Shown in pieces: positions 1-5,064 of a stretch of DNA of 6,644 nucleotides. This DNA comes from Methanotrichaceae archaeon (lineage in GTDB: Archaea > Halobacteriota > Methanosarcinia > Methanotrichales > Methanotrichaceae). Below the pieces are notes generated by a model, which was not told where the DNA came from, ran no database searches, and saw only the letters and a list, made by a program, of their open reading frames with translations. The stretch lies in contig DUKF01000038.1 in assembly GCA_013329455.1 (NCBI GenBank), forward strand, positions 1 to 6,644, read 5' to 3'. A program made the position numbers and the translations under genes. Each line of letters begins with the position of its first letter. Within the stretch, counting starts at the first letter, position 1.

Positions 1-229
1 AGACACTAGCTGTAACTGCGGCAAGTGCGGCGTAAAGAGCGTTCGATGGTGGCTCTCCAGAAACGGCTTTGTTATAGATACGGTGGGGGTGACCCACCTG
101 AGCAGCCAACTGGACCTGTGAGTTCGGATTGCTTTGGGAACCCACATCGGACTCTAAGTCCTCGCTTGCACCGGCTACTGTCGCAAGGGCGCCCATCGCA
201 GCTAGGAGCCCCATGCTAACCATGTCCAT
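1..229 (-). CDS. Partial exported protein of unknown function (5' end only)
   Basis: An uninterrupted reading frame of 76 codons runs leftward from an ATG at 229-227 to the window edge, so only the N-terminus is visible. A strong Shine-Dalgarno sequence (GGAGGAGAG, complement of 233-241) lies just upstream of this ATG, and a clear TATA box lies further back at 315-322, which makes this a real gene. The protein begins MDMVSMGLLAAMGALATVAG, a hydrophobic stretch of about residues 4-20 rich in Ala, Gly and Leu, followed by the polar, acidic ASEDLESD. This looks like a signal peptide with cleavage near residues 20-22, although the N-terminus lacks the usual positive charge. The rest (residues 23-76) is Gln/Asn/Ser-rich and then Ala-rich, with a HPHRIYNK segment. 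I do not recognise the family. An internal ATG at residue 3 or 6 is possible but less well spaced from the ribosome binding site. Export is an inference; function is unknown. Confidence 0.72.
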   Translation of the reverse strand, partial: MDMVSMGLLAAMGALATVAGASEDLESDVGSQSNPNSQVQLAAQVGHPHRIYNKAVSGEPPSNALYAALAAVTASV

Positions 230-232
230 TTG

Positions 233-241
233 CTCTCCTCC
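233..241 (-). promoter_or_regulatory. Strong Shine-Dalgarno site of the partial exported-protein gene
   Basis: The minus strand reads GGAGGAGAG here, followed by CAA and the ATG at 229. GGAGG is a close match to the archaeal anti-Shine-Dalgarno sequence and sits 7 nt before the start codon. It fixes the start of a gene whose 3' end is outside the window. Confidence 0.75.
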
Positions 242-254
242 TTTTTCATTCTTG

Positions 255-284
255 CCAAATCATAGTAATCTATGAAAAATTTGG
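255..284 (-). promoter_or_regulatory. Bulged hairpin in the 5' leader of the exported-protein gene
   Basis: CCAAATCATAG (255-265) can pair with CTATG (270-274) and ATTTGG (279-284), giving an 11-bp stem with a 4-nt loop and a 4-nt A bulge (U on the minus-strand RNA). With the predicted start site near 293, it would lie inside the leader, ending about 13 nt before the ribosome binding site. It abuts the next inverted repeat at 285. A role in mRNA stability or translation is inference. Confidence 0.45.
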
Positions 285-313
285 CCAGTAACGAACTGAC
301 TATCGGTTACTGG
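285..313. promoter_or_regulatory. Inverted repeat CCAGTAAC-N13-GTTACTGG at a predicted start site (candidate operator)
   Basis: A perfect 8-bp inverted repeat with a 13-nt spacer: CCAGTAAC at 285-292 and GTTACTGG at 306-313. The right arm ends 1 nt from the TATA box at 315-322, and the dyad covers roughly -20 to +8 of the predicted minus-strand transcript. A protein bound there would block transcription initiation, so a repressor operator is the simplest reading. It could instead fold as RNA only if transcription starts upstream of the predicted point. Another GTAAC copy occurs at 340-344. Confidence 0.45.
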
Positions 314-314
314 A

Positions 315-330
315 CTTATAAAGCTTTCGA
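315..330 (-). promoter_or_regulatory. BRE/TATA promoter of the exported-protein gene
   Basis: The minus strand reads CGAAAGC followed by TTTATAAG (TATA box, complement of 315-322; BRE-like purines at 323-330). This is a good archaeal BRE/TATA pair. The start site should lie about 25 nt downstream, near 293, leaving a leader of about 60 nt before the ATG at 229. Inverted repeats flank the box on both sides (285-313 and 330-352). Confidence 0.65.
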
Positions 331-352
331 AATGGGAATGTAACCCCCATTT
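330..352. repeat. Inverted repeat AAATGGG-N9-CCCATTT upstream of the TATA box
   Basis: AAATGGG (330-336) and CCCATTT (346-352) are perfect 7-nt inverted arms with a 9-nt spacer. They touch the upstream edge of the BRE of the leftward promoter. The position, about -35 to -60, is where activators or repressors of archaeal promoters often bind. An overlapping looser dyad, AACCCC (342-347) with GGGGTT (366-371), is also present. A regulatory role is inferred. Confidence 0.35.
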
Positions 353-390
353 TCGTTTTTTGTCAGGGGTTTGAAGGATCTAAATGGACC

Positions 391-424
391 AAAAAAAAGG
401 AATCAAAGCTTGAAATATAAAAAA
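391..424 (-). terminator. Oligo-T tracts, candidate terminator of the carS transcript
   Basis: On the minus strand, reading leftward from the carS stop, there is a run of six T (419-424) and then one of eight T (391-398). Runs of T in the non-template strand are sufficient terminators in many euryarchaea. They lie about 140-170 nt after the carS stop codon, with no gene between. A short dyad, GGCC-N4-GGCC (551-562), directly after the stop codon may add structure. Direct evidence of termination is not available. Confidence 0.4.
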
Positions 425-562
425 CACCTATTCGAGCCATTTTCGGACAATTCTCCACCGGAATGGCCCGAAATTATCGAGAAAAAGCGATTGGTCAGCG
501 TTTTAGCGCTATTTCCTCCGCTTAATTCCCCTTGATTTTGCCCCGAAACTGGCCTTATGGCC

Positions 563-1108
563 TCACCAGGGTTCCTTCTTGGCCTTCATCTTGTATCCTA
601 TTATGTTGGTCACCCTGTGCAGTACGGGCGTAACGATTAGCACGATGAATATGATCTCTGAGGTGAAGTTCTCGGAAAACCACCCGGGCGCAAGAATAAG
701 CGTGAGAGCCCAGCTTCCTATGACAAAGTCGAGCTGGTCGACCAGGAAGAGAGATGCGCCCCGCTTCAACCCCATCCTCCGCTTGAAGAAGCTGGCGACG
801 ATGTCTCCTGCCATCGCCCCGAGAGAGAGGCCCAAAAGGACTGGGATCAGCTCATATCCGGACCCGAAGTCGGGAAGGCCGAGATCCGGCCTTGAGGATG
901 CGATAAAATCGAGAACAAGACCCACACCCACTCCGCCCAGAGTGCCTATGATCGTTCCTCGGAAGGTCTTGCCATTGCCGAGGATGCGTCGCCCATCCAG
1001 GAAGTTTTTGCCGAAATCCAGAGGCCTTCCGCCACCGAAGAAGACGGCGAAGTTGTTGGGCAGGTAGGCAGGCAGCATTAGCCATATCGCGATTATGAGC
1101 GGATTCAA
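563..1108 (-). CDS. carS: CDP-archaeol synthase (CTP:2,3-di-O-geranylgeranyl-sn-glycerol 1-phosphate cytidylyltransferase)
   Basis: This membrane enzyme activates the archaeal lipid precursor unsaturated archaetidic acid with CTP, giving CDP-archaeol and pyrophosphate; polar head groups are then added. The 181-residue length is normal for the family (formerly DUF46). Family signatures are clear: an N-terminal membrane helix with [17 protein letters not shown] (residues 11-27), then the polar loop [18 protein letters not shown] (31-48), [17 protein letters not shown] (101-117) and DQLDF (124-128). Hydrophobic segments at about 1-23, 53-71, 87-104, 120-141 and 150-172 give the expected five-helix topology; the Asp/Lys/Arg-rich loops form the catalytic face. 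Translation starts at TTG (1108-1106): GGAGGG at 1118-1123 lies 9 nt upstream, no ATG or GTG start is in frame there, and an internal ATG at residue 11 would cut the first helix. The gene is monocistronic as far as the window shows, and lies near the mevalonate operon on the opposite strand. Confidence 0.95.
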   Translation of the reverse strand: MNPLIIAIWLMLPAYLPNNFAVFFGGGRPLDFGKNFLDGRRILGNGKTFRGTIIGTLGGVGVGLVLDFIASSRPDLGLPDFGSGYELIPVLLGLSLGAMAGDIVASFFKRRMGLKRGASLFLVDQLDFVIGSWALTLILAPGWFSENFTSEIIFIVLIVTPVLHRVTNIIGYKMKAKKEPW

Positions 1109-1123
1109 GATCTCATTCCCTCC
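1106..1123 (-). promoter_or_regulatory. Ribosome binding site and TTG start of carS
   Basis: The minus strand has GGAGGG (complement of 1118-1123), a 9-nt spacer, and TTG at 1108-1106. The nearby ATG overlapping the spacer is out of frame and meets a stop after three codons, so TTG is the only start that keeps the whole first membrane helix. Confidence 0.75.
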
Positions 1124-1162
1124 GGGAAAAACTCCTCACCGCCGGACTCCTCAGATATCCCC

Positions 1163-1196
1163 GATATATCAAACTATCTAACCCTCCCGTCGCGGG
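1163..1196 (-). promoter_or_regulatory. Promoter of carS
   Basis: The minus strand carries GATATATC (complement of 1163-1170), preceded by TTT, as a TATA box; transcription should begin near 1141, giving a leader of about 33 nt. A short dyad CCCG-TCG-CGGG at 1186-1196 lies about 15 bp upstream of the box and might be a binding site. The TATA is reasonable but not a perfect consensus. Confidence 0.5.
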
Positions 1197-1340
1197 CGAT
1201 CCGGTTTGGGCGAAATATCAGCTAAAAGATGACAATCGCCATCCTTCGACCTCTTTGAACCCAATGGTGTCCGATTGAGATCCAGTATGAGAGGTGAGAA
1301 TCTGTCACGTCCCGGTGGATGGTAGCGCCTCGTCGGATCG

Positions 1341-1351
1341 AAAACGTTAAG
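1341..1351 (+). promoter_or_regulatory. Weak candidate TATA element of the tRNA-Gly gene
   Basis: The only A/T-rich stretch at a suitable distance upstream of the tRNA is AAAACGTTAAG, centred about 31 nt before the mature 5' end in otherwise G/C-rich DNA. It is a poor TATA match and is proposed from position alone. The rest of 1197-1340 shows no gene or clear signal. Confidence 0.25.
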
Positions 1352-1376
1352 TTCGACAAGGCGGTGGTGGGTGTGG

Positions 1377-1469
1377 GCGCCGATGGTCTAGTGGTTATGA
1401 CTTGGGCCTTCCAAGCGACATTTCTCGCGAAGCAAGCCCAAAACCCGGGTTCGAATCCCGGTCGGCGCA
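1377..1469 (+). tRNA. tRNA-Gly (anticodon UCC) with a 21-nt canonical intron
   Basis: Decodes GGA/GGG glycine codons. The acceptor stem GCGCCGA (1377-1383) pairs perfectly with TCGGCGC (1462-1468), followed by discriminator A (1469); CCA is not encoded. The D arm starts GTC and closes GAC (1386-1401). Anticodon stem TGGGC (1403-1407) pairs with GCCCA (1436-1440). The anticodon TCC is at 1410-1412 in a C-T-TCC-A-A loop. The T stem CCGGG/CCCGG (1445-1449/1457-1461) encloses TTCGAAT. The anticodon loop is interrupted after position 37 by an intron at 1414-1434. Removing it leaves a normal 72-nt tRNA body. A T4 run at 1475-1478 is a likely terminator. Confidence 0.96.
1414..1434 (+). other. Archaeal tRNA intron with bulge-helix-bulge splice motif
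   Basis: The exon-intron junctions fold into a textbook motif: outer helix TGGGC/GCCCA, 3-nt bulge CAA (1412-1414), central 4-bp helix CTTC (1408-1411)/GAAG (1429-1432), 3-nt bulge CAA (1433-1435), and an intron helix GCGA (1415-1418)/TCGC (1425-1428) closed by a 6-nt loop. Cutting CA^A in both bulges releases 21 nt between positions 37 and 38, the standard site. The substrate is the archaeal tRNA splicing endonuclease; no special enzyme form is needed for so regular a motif. Confidence 0.92.
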
Positions 1470-1474
1470 TCTCG

Positions 1475-1478
1475 TTTT
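1475..1478 (+). terminator. Oligo-T terminator after tRNA-Gly
   Basis: A TTTT run begins 6 nt after the mature tRNA 3' end. Short T runs end archaeal tRNA transcripts. The assignment rests on position and composition only. Confidence 0.4.
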
Positions 1479-1496
1479 ATCGCTGATCGATTGTTC

Positions 1497-1510
1497 TCGT
1501 CATATGACGA
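1497..1510. promoter_or_regulatory. Perfect 14-bp palindrome TCGTCATATGACGA (candidate operator)
   Basis: TCGTCAT at 1497-1503 is exactly mirrored by ATGACGA at 1504-1510. The palindrome ends 16 bp before the TATA box of the regulator gene, about -45 to -60 from its predicted start site. A second dyad, ACGAA-N6-TTCGT (1507-1522), reuses the right arm and reaches the edge of the BRE, so the half-site TCGT/ACGA appears three times in 26 bp. A homodimeric helix-turn-helix protein binding here, perhaps the regulator encoded immediately downstream, is the obvious hypothesis. The palindrome is seen directly; its role is inferred. Confidence 0.5.
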
Positions 1511-1526
1511 AATCCTCTTCGTTAGC

Positions 1527-1534
1527 TTTATATT
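1527..1534 (+). promoter_or_regulatory. TATA box of the regulator-mevalonate operon; leaderless mRNA predicted
   Basis: TTTATATT is a strong archaeal TATA box centred about 27 nt before the ATG at 1558. Because archaeal start sites lie about 25 nt downstream of the box, transcription should begin within a few nucleotides of the ATG, leaving no room for a ribosome binding site, and none is seen. This supports both the start codon choice and a leaderless first gene. Confidence 0.65.
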
Positions 1535-1557
1535 CTAGGTAGGCTTGTCTCAGTCCC

Positions 1558-2277
1558 ATGTCGGCTGGGGGGGATATTTCTGATATTCGAGGATTGCTCG
1601 CAGAAAAGATGGCTGGTGAGATAACTTTATCACGGAATCCCGGTGAGACTCTGAAAAAATGGCGGAGAAACTTCGGCATCACCCAGACCGAGCTCTCCAA
1701 CCATCTGGGAATTTCGCCGAGCGTGATAAGCGATTATGAGAGCGGTAGACGAAAATCCCCCGGCATAATGATCGTCAGCAAGATTATTGATGCCATGCTG
1801 ACTATCGACAAGCTTCGAGGAAGCAGCACCACTAGGACTTACAGCTCCATGCTCAGCGACGGTGGCAGCTTTGGACAGGTCTGCTGCATATGCGAATACC
1901 ATGAGCCATTCTCTCTTTCTGAATTCGCGGATCTGATCGATGCCTGCGTCGTCTGCGGGGATGCCGACGTCCAGATTTACGGTTATACCGTCATCGACAG
2001 TTTGAAGGCGATTTTGGAGCTTCTCCCTGATCAATTTAGCAAGATATACGGCAGGAGCACGGCGCGTGCCCTGATATTCACCGGCGTATCCACTGGCAGG
2101 TCGCCGATGGTCGCGGTGAGGGTCAGCCACCTCAAGCCCTGCGCTGTTGTCCTTCAGGGCTTAGGAGCTTCTGAAGTGGACAGCATGGCGAGGAAGATCG
2201 CAGAGCTGGAGCGGATACCTCTGCTCGCCACCACCATCTCTGCTGAGGATCTTTTGTATAATCTGAATCACAGGTGA
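1558..2277 (+). CDS. Archaeal XRE-type helix-turn-helix transcriptional regulator (COG1709-like)
   Basis: A 239-residue DNA-binding protein. Residues 29-74 form a Cro/C1-type helix-turn-helix: [20 protein letters not shown], then [20 protein letters not shown], with the recognition helix around 54-62. Residues 75-90 look like a short linker helix. Residues 105-239 form a conserved archaeal C-terminal domain ([50 protein letters not shown]), which I recall from COG1709 / MTH967-type regulators; its ligand is unknown to me. Cysteines at 109, 110, 112, 130 and 133 (C-C-x-C and C-x-x-C) could bind a metal or sense redox state, but this is inference. The start at 1558 fits the TATA box spacing (leaderless mRNA); the next in-frame ATG, at residue 18, would lose the conserved [10 protein letters not shown] segment. 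Its stop overlaps the ribosome binding site of the HMG-CoA synthase gene, so it is very likely co-transcribed and may regulate that operon. Codon choice is less G/C-rich than in the enzymes downstream. Confidence 0.88.
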   Translation: MSAGGDISDIRGLLAEKMAGEITLSRNPGETLKKWRRNFGITQTELSNHLGISPSVISDYESGRRKSPGIMIVSKIIDAMLTIDKLRGSSTTRTYSSMLSDGGSFGQVCCICEYHEPFSLSEFADLIDACVVCGDADVQIYGYTVIDSLKAILELLPDQFSKIYGRSTARALIFTGVSTGRSPMVAVRVSHLKPCAVVLQGLGASEVDSMARKIAELERIPLLATTISAEDLLYNLNHR

Positions 2278-2284
2278 TATTTTG
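2272..2284 (+). promoter_or_regulatory. Ribosome binding site and TTG start of HMG-CoA synthase
   Basis: AGGTGAT (2272-2278) is fully complementary to the archaeal 16S rRNA 3' end and contains the TGA stop of the regulator gene. A 3-nt spacer leads to TTG at 2282-2284. This decides the start and implies translational coupling to the regulator. Confidence 0.7.
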
Positions 2285-3319
2285 CCCGCTGGAATAGTGA
2301 GCTACGGGGTCTACATACCTAAGTACAGAATACGGGCGGAGGAGATCGCCAGGGTCTGGGGCGAGAGTGAGGATATCGCCCAGAAACTAAACGTCTTCGA
2401 GAAGTCTGTTCCAGACACCGACGAAGACGCTGTGACGATCGCTGTCGAGGCAGCCAGAAACGCCGTAAAGCGGGGTTTTGTCGATCCGGCCAGGATCGAT
2501 GCAATCTACGCTGGCTCCGAAAGCCACCCTTACGCCGTAAAGCCGACGGGAACGATCGTAGGAGAGGCGATAGGCGCCAACCATGAGTTTACTACAGCCG
2601 ATCTGGAGTTCGCCTGCAAGGCAGGGACTGCAGCGGTGCAGGCGTGCCTGGGCCTTGTGACCGCGAACCTGATCGACCTTGGCCTTGCCATCGGGACTGA
2701 CACCAGCCAGGGCGCACCTGGTGACGCCCTCGAGTACACAGCAGCTGCAGGTGCCGCCGCCTACTTGATCGGGCGCGAGAATCTAGCAGCAGAGATAGAG
2801 GAATTCTACTCCTTCACCACCGACACGCCCGACTTTTGGAGGCGCGAAGGCATGCCCTATCCAGAGCACGGTGGCAGGTTCACGGGCGAGCCCGGCTACT
2901 TCAAGCATGTGACGAGTGCCGCTCAGGGTCTCATGAAGAAGATGGGAACAAAGCCTGAAGATTACGACTATGCCGTCTTCCACCAGCCGAACGGCAAGTT
3001 TCCGGTCCGTGTGGCAGGCCAGCTCGGATTTTCGAAAGATCAGATCGAGCCGGGACTCGTAGTCCCCTGGATCGGAAACACATACTCGGGATCGAGCCTC
3101 ATAGGCCTTGCCGCAACCCTCGACGTCGCTCGCCCCGGTGAGAGGATATTTCTTGTGAGCTTCGGGTCGGGTGCTGGAAGCGACGCCTTCAGCATAAGGG
3201 TCGAGGAGGGGATAGAGGAGATCCGGGATCGCGCCCCAAGGGTCAGGGATTACGTCGAGAACGTCCAGTACCTGGATTACGCTGTTTACGCCAAGCACAA
3301 GGGCAAGCTACGGCTGTGA
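2282..3319 (+). CDS. Hydroxymethylglutaryl-CoA synthase, archaeal type (EC 2.3.3.10)
   Basis: Condenses acetyl-CoA with acetoacetyl-CoA to give HMG-CoA and CoA, the second step of the mevalonate route to isoprenoid lipids; cytoplasmic. The 345-residue length is normal for the archaeal form, which has a thiolase-like fold of two repeated halves. The expected catalytic residues are present: Glu80 in [13 protein letters not shown], the nucleophile Cys112 in EFACKAGTA, and His234 in FHQPNGKFP. Other signatures are [18 protein letters not shown] (143-160), [19 protein letters not shown] (176-194), [13 protein letters not shown] (265-277) and [11 protein letters not shown] (294-304). It starts at TTG, preceded by a perfect AGGTGAT ribosome binding site; a downstream GTG at residue 6 would truncate the first beta strand ([14 protein letters not shown]). 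It is 4 nt after the regulator stop and 4 nt before the thiolase. Known archaeal structures show this enzyme in one complex with the thiolase and the DUF35 protein encoded next. Confidence 0.96.
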   Translation: MPAGIVSYGVYIPKYRIRAEEIARVWGESEDIAQKLNVFEKSVPDTDEDAVTIAVEAARNAVKRGFVDPARIDAIYAGSESHPYAVKPTGTIVGEAIGANHEFTTADLEFACKAGTAAVQACLGLVTANLIDLGLAIGTDTSQGAPGDALEYTAAAGAAAYLIGRENLAAEIEEFYSFTTDTPDFWRREGMPYPEHGGRFTGEPGYFKHVTSAAQGLMKKMGTKPEDYDYAVFHQPNGKFPVRVAGQLGFSKDQIEPGLVVPWIGNTYSGSSLIGLAATLDVARPGERIFLVSFGSGAGSDAFSIRVEEGIEEIRDRAPRVRDYVENVQYLDYAVYAKHKGKLRL

Positions 3320-3323
3320 GATT

Positions 3324-4487
3324 ATGAGATCTGTATCGATTATCGGAGCTGGCTGCACGAGGTTTGGGGAGCGGTGGGAGGATTCTCTCCGCGACCTGGT
3401 CGTGGAGACCGGCATAATGGCTCTCGAGGATTCCAACGTCAGCGGCGAGGAGATAGATGGCCTCTACGTCGGAAACATGAGCGGCGGCAGGTTCGTGGAG
3501 CAAGAGCATATCGGTGCCCTGATATCGGACTGCGCTGGCCTCTCCAGGCTTCACGTCCCCAGCACCAGGGTCGAGGCCGCCTGCGCCTCAGGGGGGCTCG
3601 CCCTTCGGCAGGCTGTTTTGGCTGTTGCGAGCGGCTATTCCGACGTCGTTATCGCCGCCGGTGTCGAGAAGATGACCGACGTTACGGGCGGTGTTGCCGC
3701 AGACGCCCTCGCCGCCGCCGCCGACCGGGAGTGGGAGTGCTTCTTTGGAGCGACCTTTCCGGCCCTCTACGCCATGATCGCGAGGCTCCACATGCACCGC
3801 TACGGGACCACCAGAGAAGAGCTCGCCCAGGTGGCTGTGAAAAACCATCACAACGGGTCAATGAACCCGATATCCCAGTACCAGATGGAGATTACAGTCG
3901 AGAAGGTCCTCAGATCGCCTCTCGTCGCCGACCCGCTCCGGGTCCTGGACTGCTCGCCGATCACCGACGGTGCTGCAGCCGTCGTCCTCGTGCCGACAAA
4001 GATCGCTCACAAGTACTCTGACGCTCCGATCAAAATCCTGGCTACGGCCCAGGCGAGTGACACACTCGCCCTCCACGATCGAAGGAACATAACAACCCTC
4101 GACGCCACGGTTCATGCCGCGAAGAAGGCTTTCGGCCAGGCGGGGCTCGAGCGCAAAGACATCGATCTCGCCGAGGTTCACGACGCCTTCACGATAGGAG
4201 AGATCGCGGCGATCGAGGATTTGGGGTTCGTCGAGAAGGGCGAGGGAGGCAAGGCCGCCGAAGAGGGGCTGACCTGGATCGGCGGGAAGCTACCGATCAA
4301 CACCTCTGGAGGACTCAAAGCCTGTGGCCATCCCGTCGGCGCAACCGGGATCAAGCAGGCTTACGAGATGGTTCTCCAGCTCCGGGGCGAAGCGGGAAAG
4401 CGTCAGGTCGAGGGCGCAAAAGTCGGTCTCACCCACAACGTCGGCGGGTGCGGCGGCACCGCCCTCGTCCACATATTGTCGAGGTGA
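3324..4487 (+). CDS. Acetyl-CoA C-acetyltransferase (acetoacetyl-CoA thiolase), archaeal SCP2-like type
   Basis: Joins two acetyl-CoA into acetoacetyl-CoA, the first step of the mevalonate pathway and the substrate source for the HMG-CoA synthase just upstream. The 387-residue protein has the thiolase fold with its active-site residues: nucleophile Cys87 in VEAACASGG, His286 in VHDAF (the position of the NEAF Asn in classic thiolases, here His-Asp-Ala-Phe as in archaeal/SCP2-like enzymes), His336 in CGHPVGATG, and Cys376 in NVGGCGGTA. The conserved GVEKMTDV segment lies at 113-120. ATG at 3324 follows the HMG-CoA synthase stop by 4 nt; the ribosome binding site is weak (GTGA overlapping that stop), so coupled translation is likely. 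The unfavourable thiolase equilibrium is known to be overcome by handing acetoacetyl-CoA straight to HMG-CoA synthase in the archaeal complex. A role with other acyl-CoA substrates is less likely given the operon. Confidence 0.95.
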   Translation: MRSVSIIGAGCTRFGERWEDSLRDLVVETGIMALEDSNVSGEEIDGLYVGNMSGGRFVEQEHIGALISDCAGLSRLHVPSTRVEAACASGGLALRQAVLAVASGYSDVVIAAGVEKMTDVTGGVAADALAAAADREWECFFGATFPALYAMIARLHMHRYGTTREELAQVAVKNHHNGSMNPISQYQMEITVEKVLRSPLVADPLRVLDCSPITDGAAAVVLVPTKIAHKYSDAPIKILATAQASDTLALHDRRNITTLDATVHAAKKAFGQAGLERKDIDLAEVHDAFTIGEIAAIEDLGFVEKGEGGKAAEEGLTWIGGKLPINTSGGLKACGHPVGATGIKQAYEMVLQLRGEAGKRQVEGAKVGLTHNVGGCGGTALVHILSR

Positions 4488-4494
4488 CGAAATG
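4481..4494 (+). promoter_or_regulatory. Ribosome binding site fixing the DUF35 gene start
   Basis: GAGGTGA (4481-4487) includes the thiolase stop codon and lies 4 nt before ATG at 4492. The frame is open upstream to 4324, but that extension lies entirely inside the thiolase gene and encodes a low-complexity sequence, so 4492 is the true start. Confidence 0.8.
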
Positions 4495-4911
4495 TCCACA
4501 GTGCCGAGATTCTGGAGACATATATCCCAGAGGTACAACCTGGTTGGAACCCACTGCTCAAAGTGTGACGAGTACTACTACCCGCCAAGAACGATCTGTC
4601 CCAACTGTCGCAGGACCGCCCAGATGGAAGATCACAAGTTCAAGGGCAAGGGGACGGTGATCACCTACACCACCATCTACAACGCCACCGACGACTTCAA
4701 GAGGCAGACCCCTTACAACCTGGCCATCATCGAGCTTGATGAGGGGCCGAGGCTCACGGGCCAGGTGATCTGCAGCCCCAATGAGATCGAGATCGGGATG
4801 AAGGTGAAGCCGGTCTTCAGGATCCTTGGGAAAGAGGGTGATAGGGGCATAATCTACTACGGGACGAAGTTCGTCCCGGTCGAGGGCTCGGTCCAGCCTA
4901 TCACCCTGTGA
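4492..4911 (+). CDS. Zn-ribbon/OB-fold DUF35 protein, scaffold of the thiolase-HMG-CoA synthase complex
   Basis: A 139-residue cytoplasmic protein with the two DUF35 parts: an N-terminal helix (residues 5-18, RFWRHISQRYNLVG), a rubredoxin-like zinc ribbon with CSKC (22-25) and CPNC (36-39), then an OB fold (about 47-130) with GKGTVITYTTIY, NLAIIELDEGPRLTGQV and the terminal GIIYYGTKFVP. In the structurally described complex from Methanothermococcus (Vögeli and co-workers), this protein bridges thiolase and HMG-CoA synthase and the two enzymes share a fused CoA-binding site, so that acetoacetyl-CoA does not escape. All four zinc cysteines are kept here, and the gene order synthase-thiolase-DUF35 with 4-nt gaps fits an equimolar complex. 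It has no catalytic residues of its own that I can identify. It is the last gene of the operon in this window; downstream is a structured non-coding stretch. Confidence 0.93.
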   Translation: MSTVPRFWRHISQRYNLVGTHCSKCDEYYYPPRTICPNCRRTAQMEDHKFKGKGTVITYTTIYNATDDFKRQTPYNLAIIELDEGPRLTGQVICSPNEIEIGMKVKPVFRILGKEGDRGIIYYGTKFVPVEGSVQPITL

Positions 4912-4940
4912 CTATCTGCCCTTCTCTGACCCTGCCAAAA

Positions 4941-5012
4941 GTTCGTCCTCCACCTTTGGTCGAAAGCTGGGGATCGAGCTCTAATCGATCCAGCCCCGTT
5001 TGAGGGACGAAC
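4941..5012. repeat. Nested long inverted repeat (candidate 3' structure or ncRNA)
   Basis: Outer arms GTTCGTCC (4941-4948) and GGACGAAC (5005-5012) are an exact 8-bp match. Inside them, GGATCGA (4971-4977) and TCGATCC (4985-4991) form a 7-bp stem with a 7-nt loop, which can be lengthened by GCTGG/CCAGC pairing with a small shift. It begins 30 nt after the DUF35 stop, so it may stabilise or end the operon mRNA. It lacks the U run of an intrinsic terminator. Confidence 0.45.
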
Positions 5013-5064
5013 GTCGTTTCTGAGGTGGGTCGCATACGAGGCTCGTCTCCAGTTAAGACTAAGT

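Larger units (their letters stand above)
230..562. other. Gene-free stretch between carS and the exported-protein gene
   Basis: No convincing gene is seen here. The left half holds the leader, promoter and inverted repeats of the leftward gene. The right half (about 373-550) is AT-rich with oligo-A/T tracts. A TTG-started 41-codon frame at 410-535 on the plus strand was judged too weak to call. Confidence 0.6.

Noticed and set aside
25..219. Plus-strand frame of 64 codons at the left edge
   Set aside because: It lies antisense to the well-supported exported-protein gene, which has a strong ribosome binding site, promoter and signal-like N-terminus.
410..535. Plus-strand TTG-started frame of 41 codons (and a 20-codon ATG frame inside it) in the carS downstream region
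   Set aside because: Only a weak AAGGA precedes it, there is no promoter, and the product resembles no known family. It might be a relic, but cannot be supported.
579..1067. Long plus-strand frame opposite carS
   Set aside because: Antisense shadow of a conserved membrane enzyme; its product is Arg/Pro/Ser-rich, as expected from reading a G/C-rich gene backwards.
1222..1470. Minus-strand frame across the tRNA
   Set aside because: Its N-terminus is the complement of the tRNA T arm and acceptor stem, a common false gene.
3286..3324. Possible separate promoter for the thiolase
   Set aside because: No TATA-like sequence stands out at the right distance, and the 4-nt gap argues for co-transcription.
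4324..4491. Upstream extension of the DUF35 reading frame
   Set aside because: It lies wholly inside the thiolase gene and is low-complexity; GAGGTGA before ATG 4492 and the family's usual length fix the later start.
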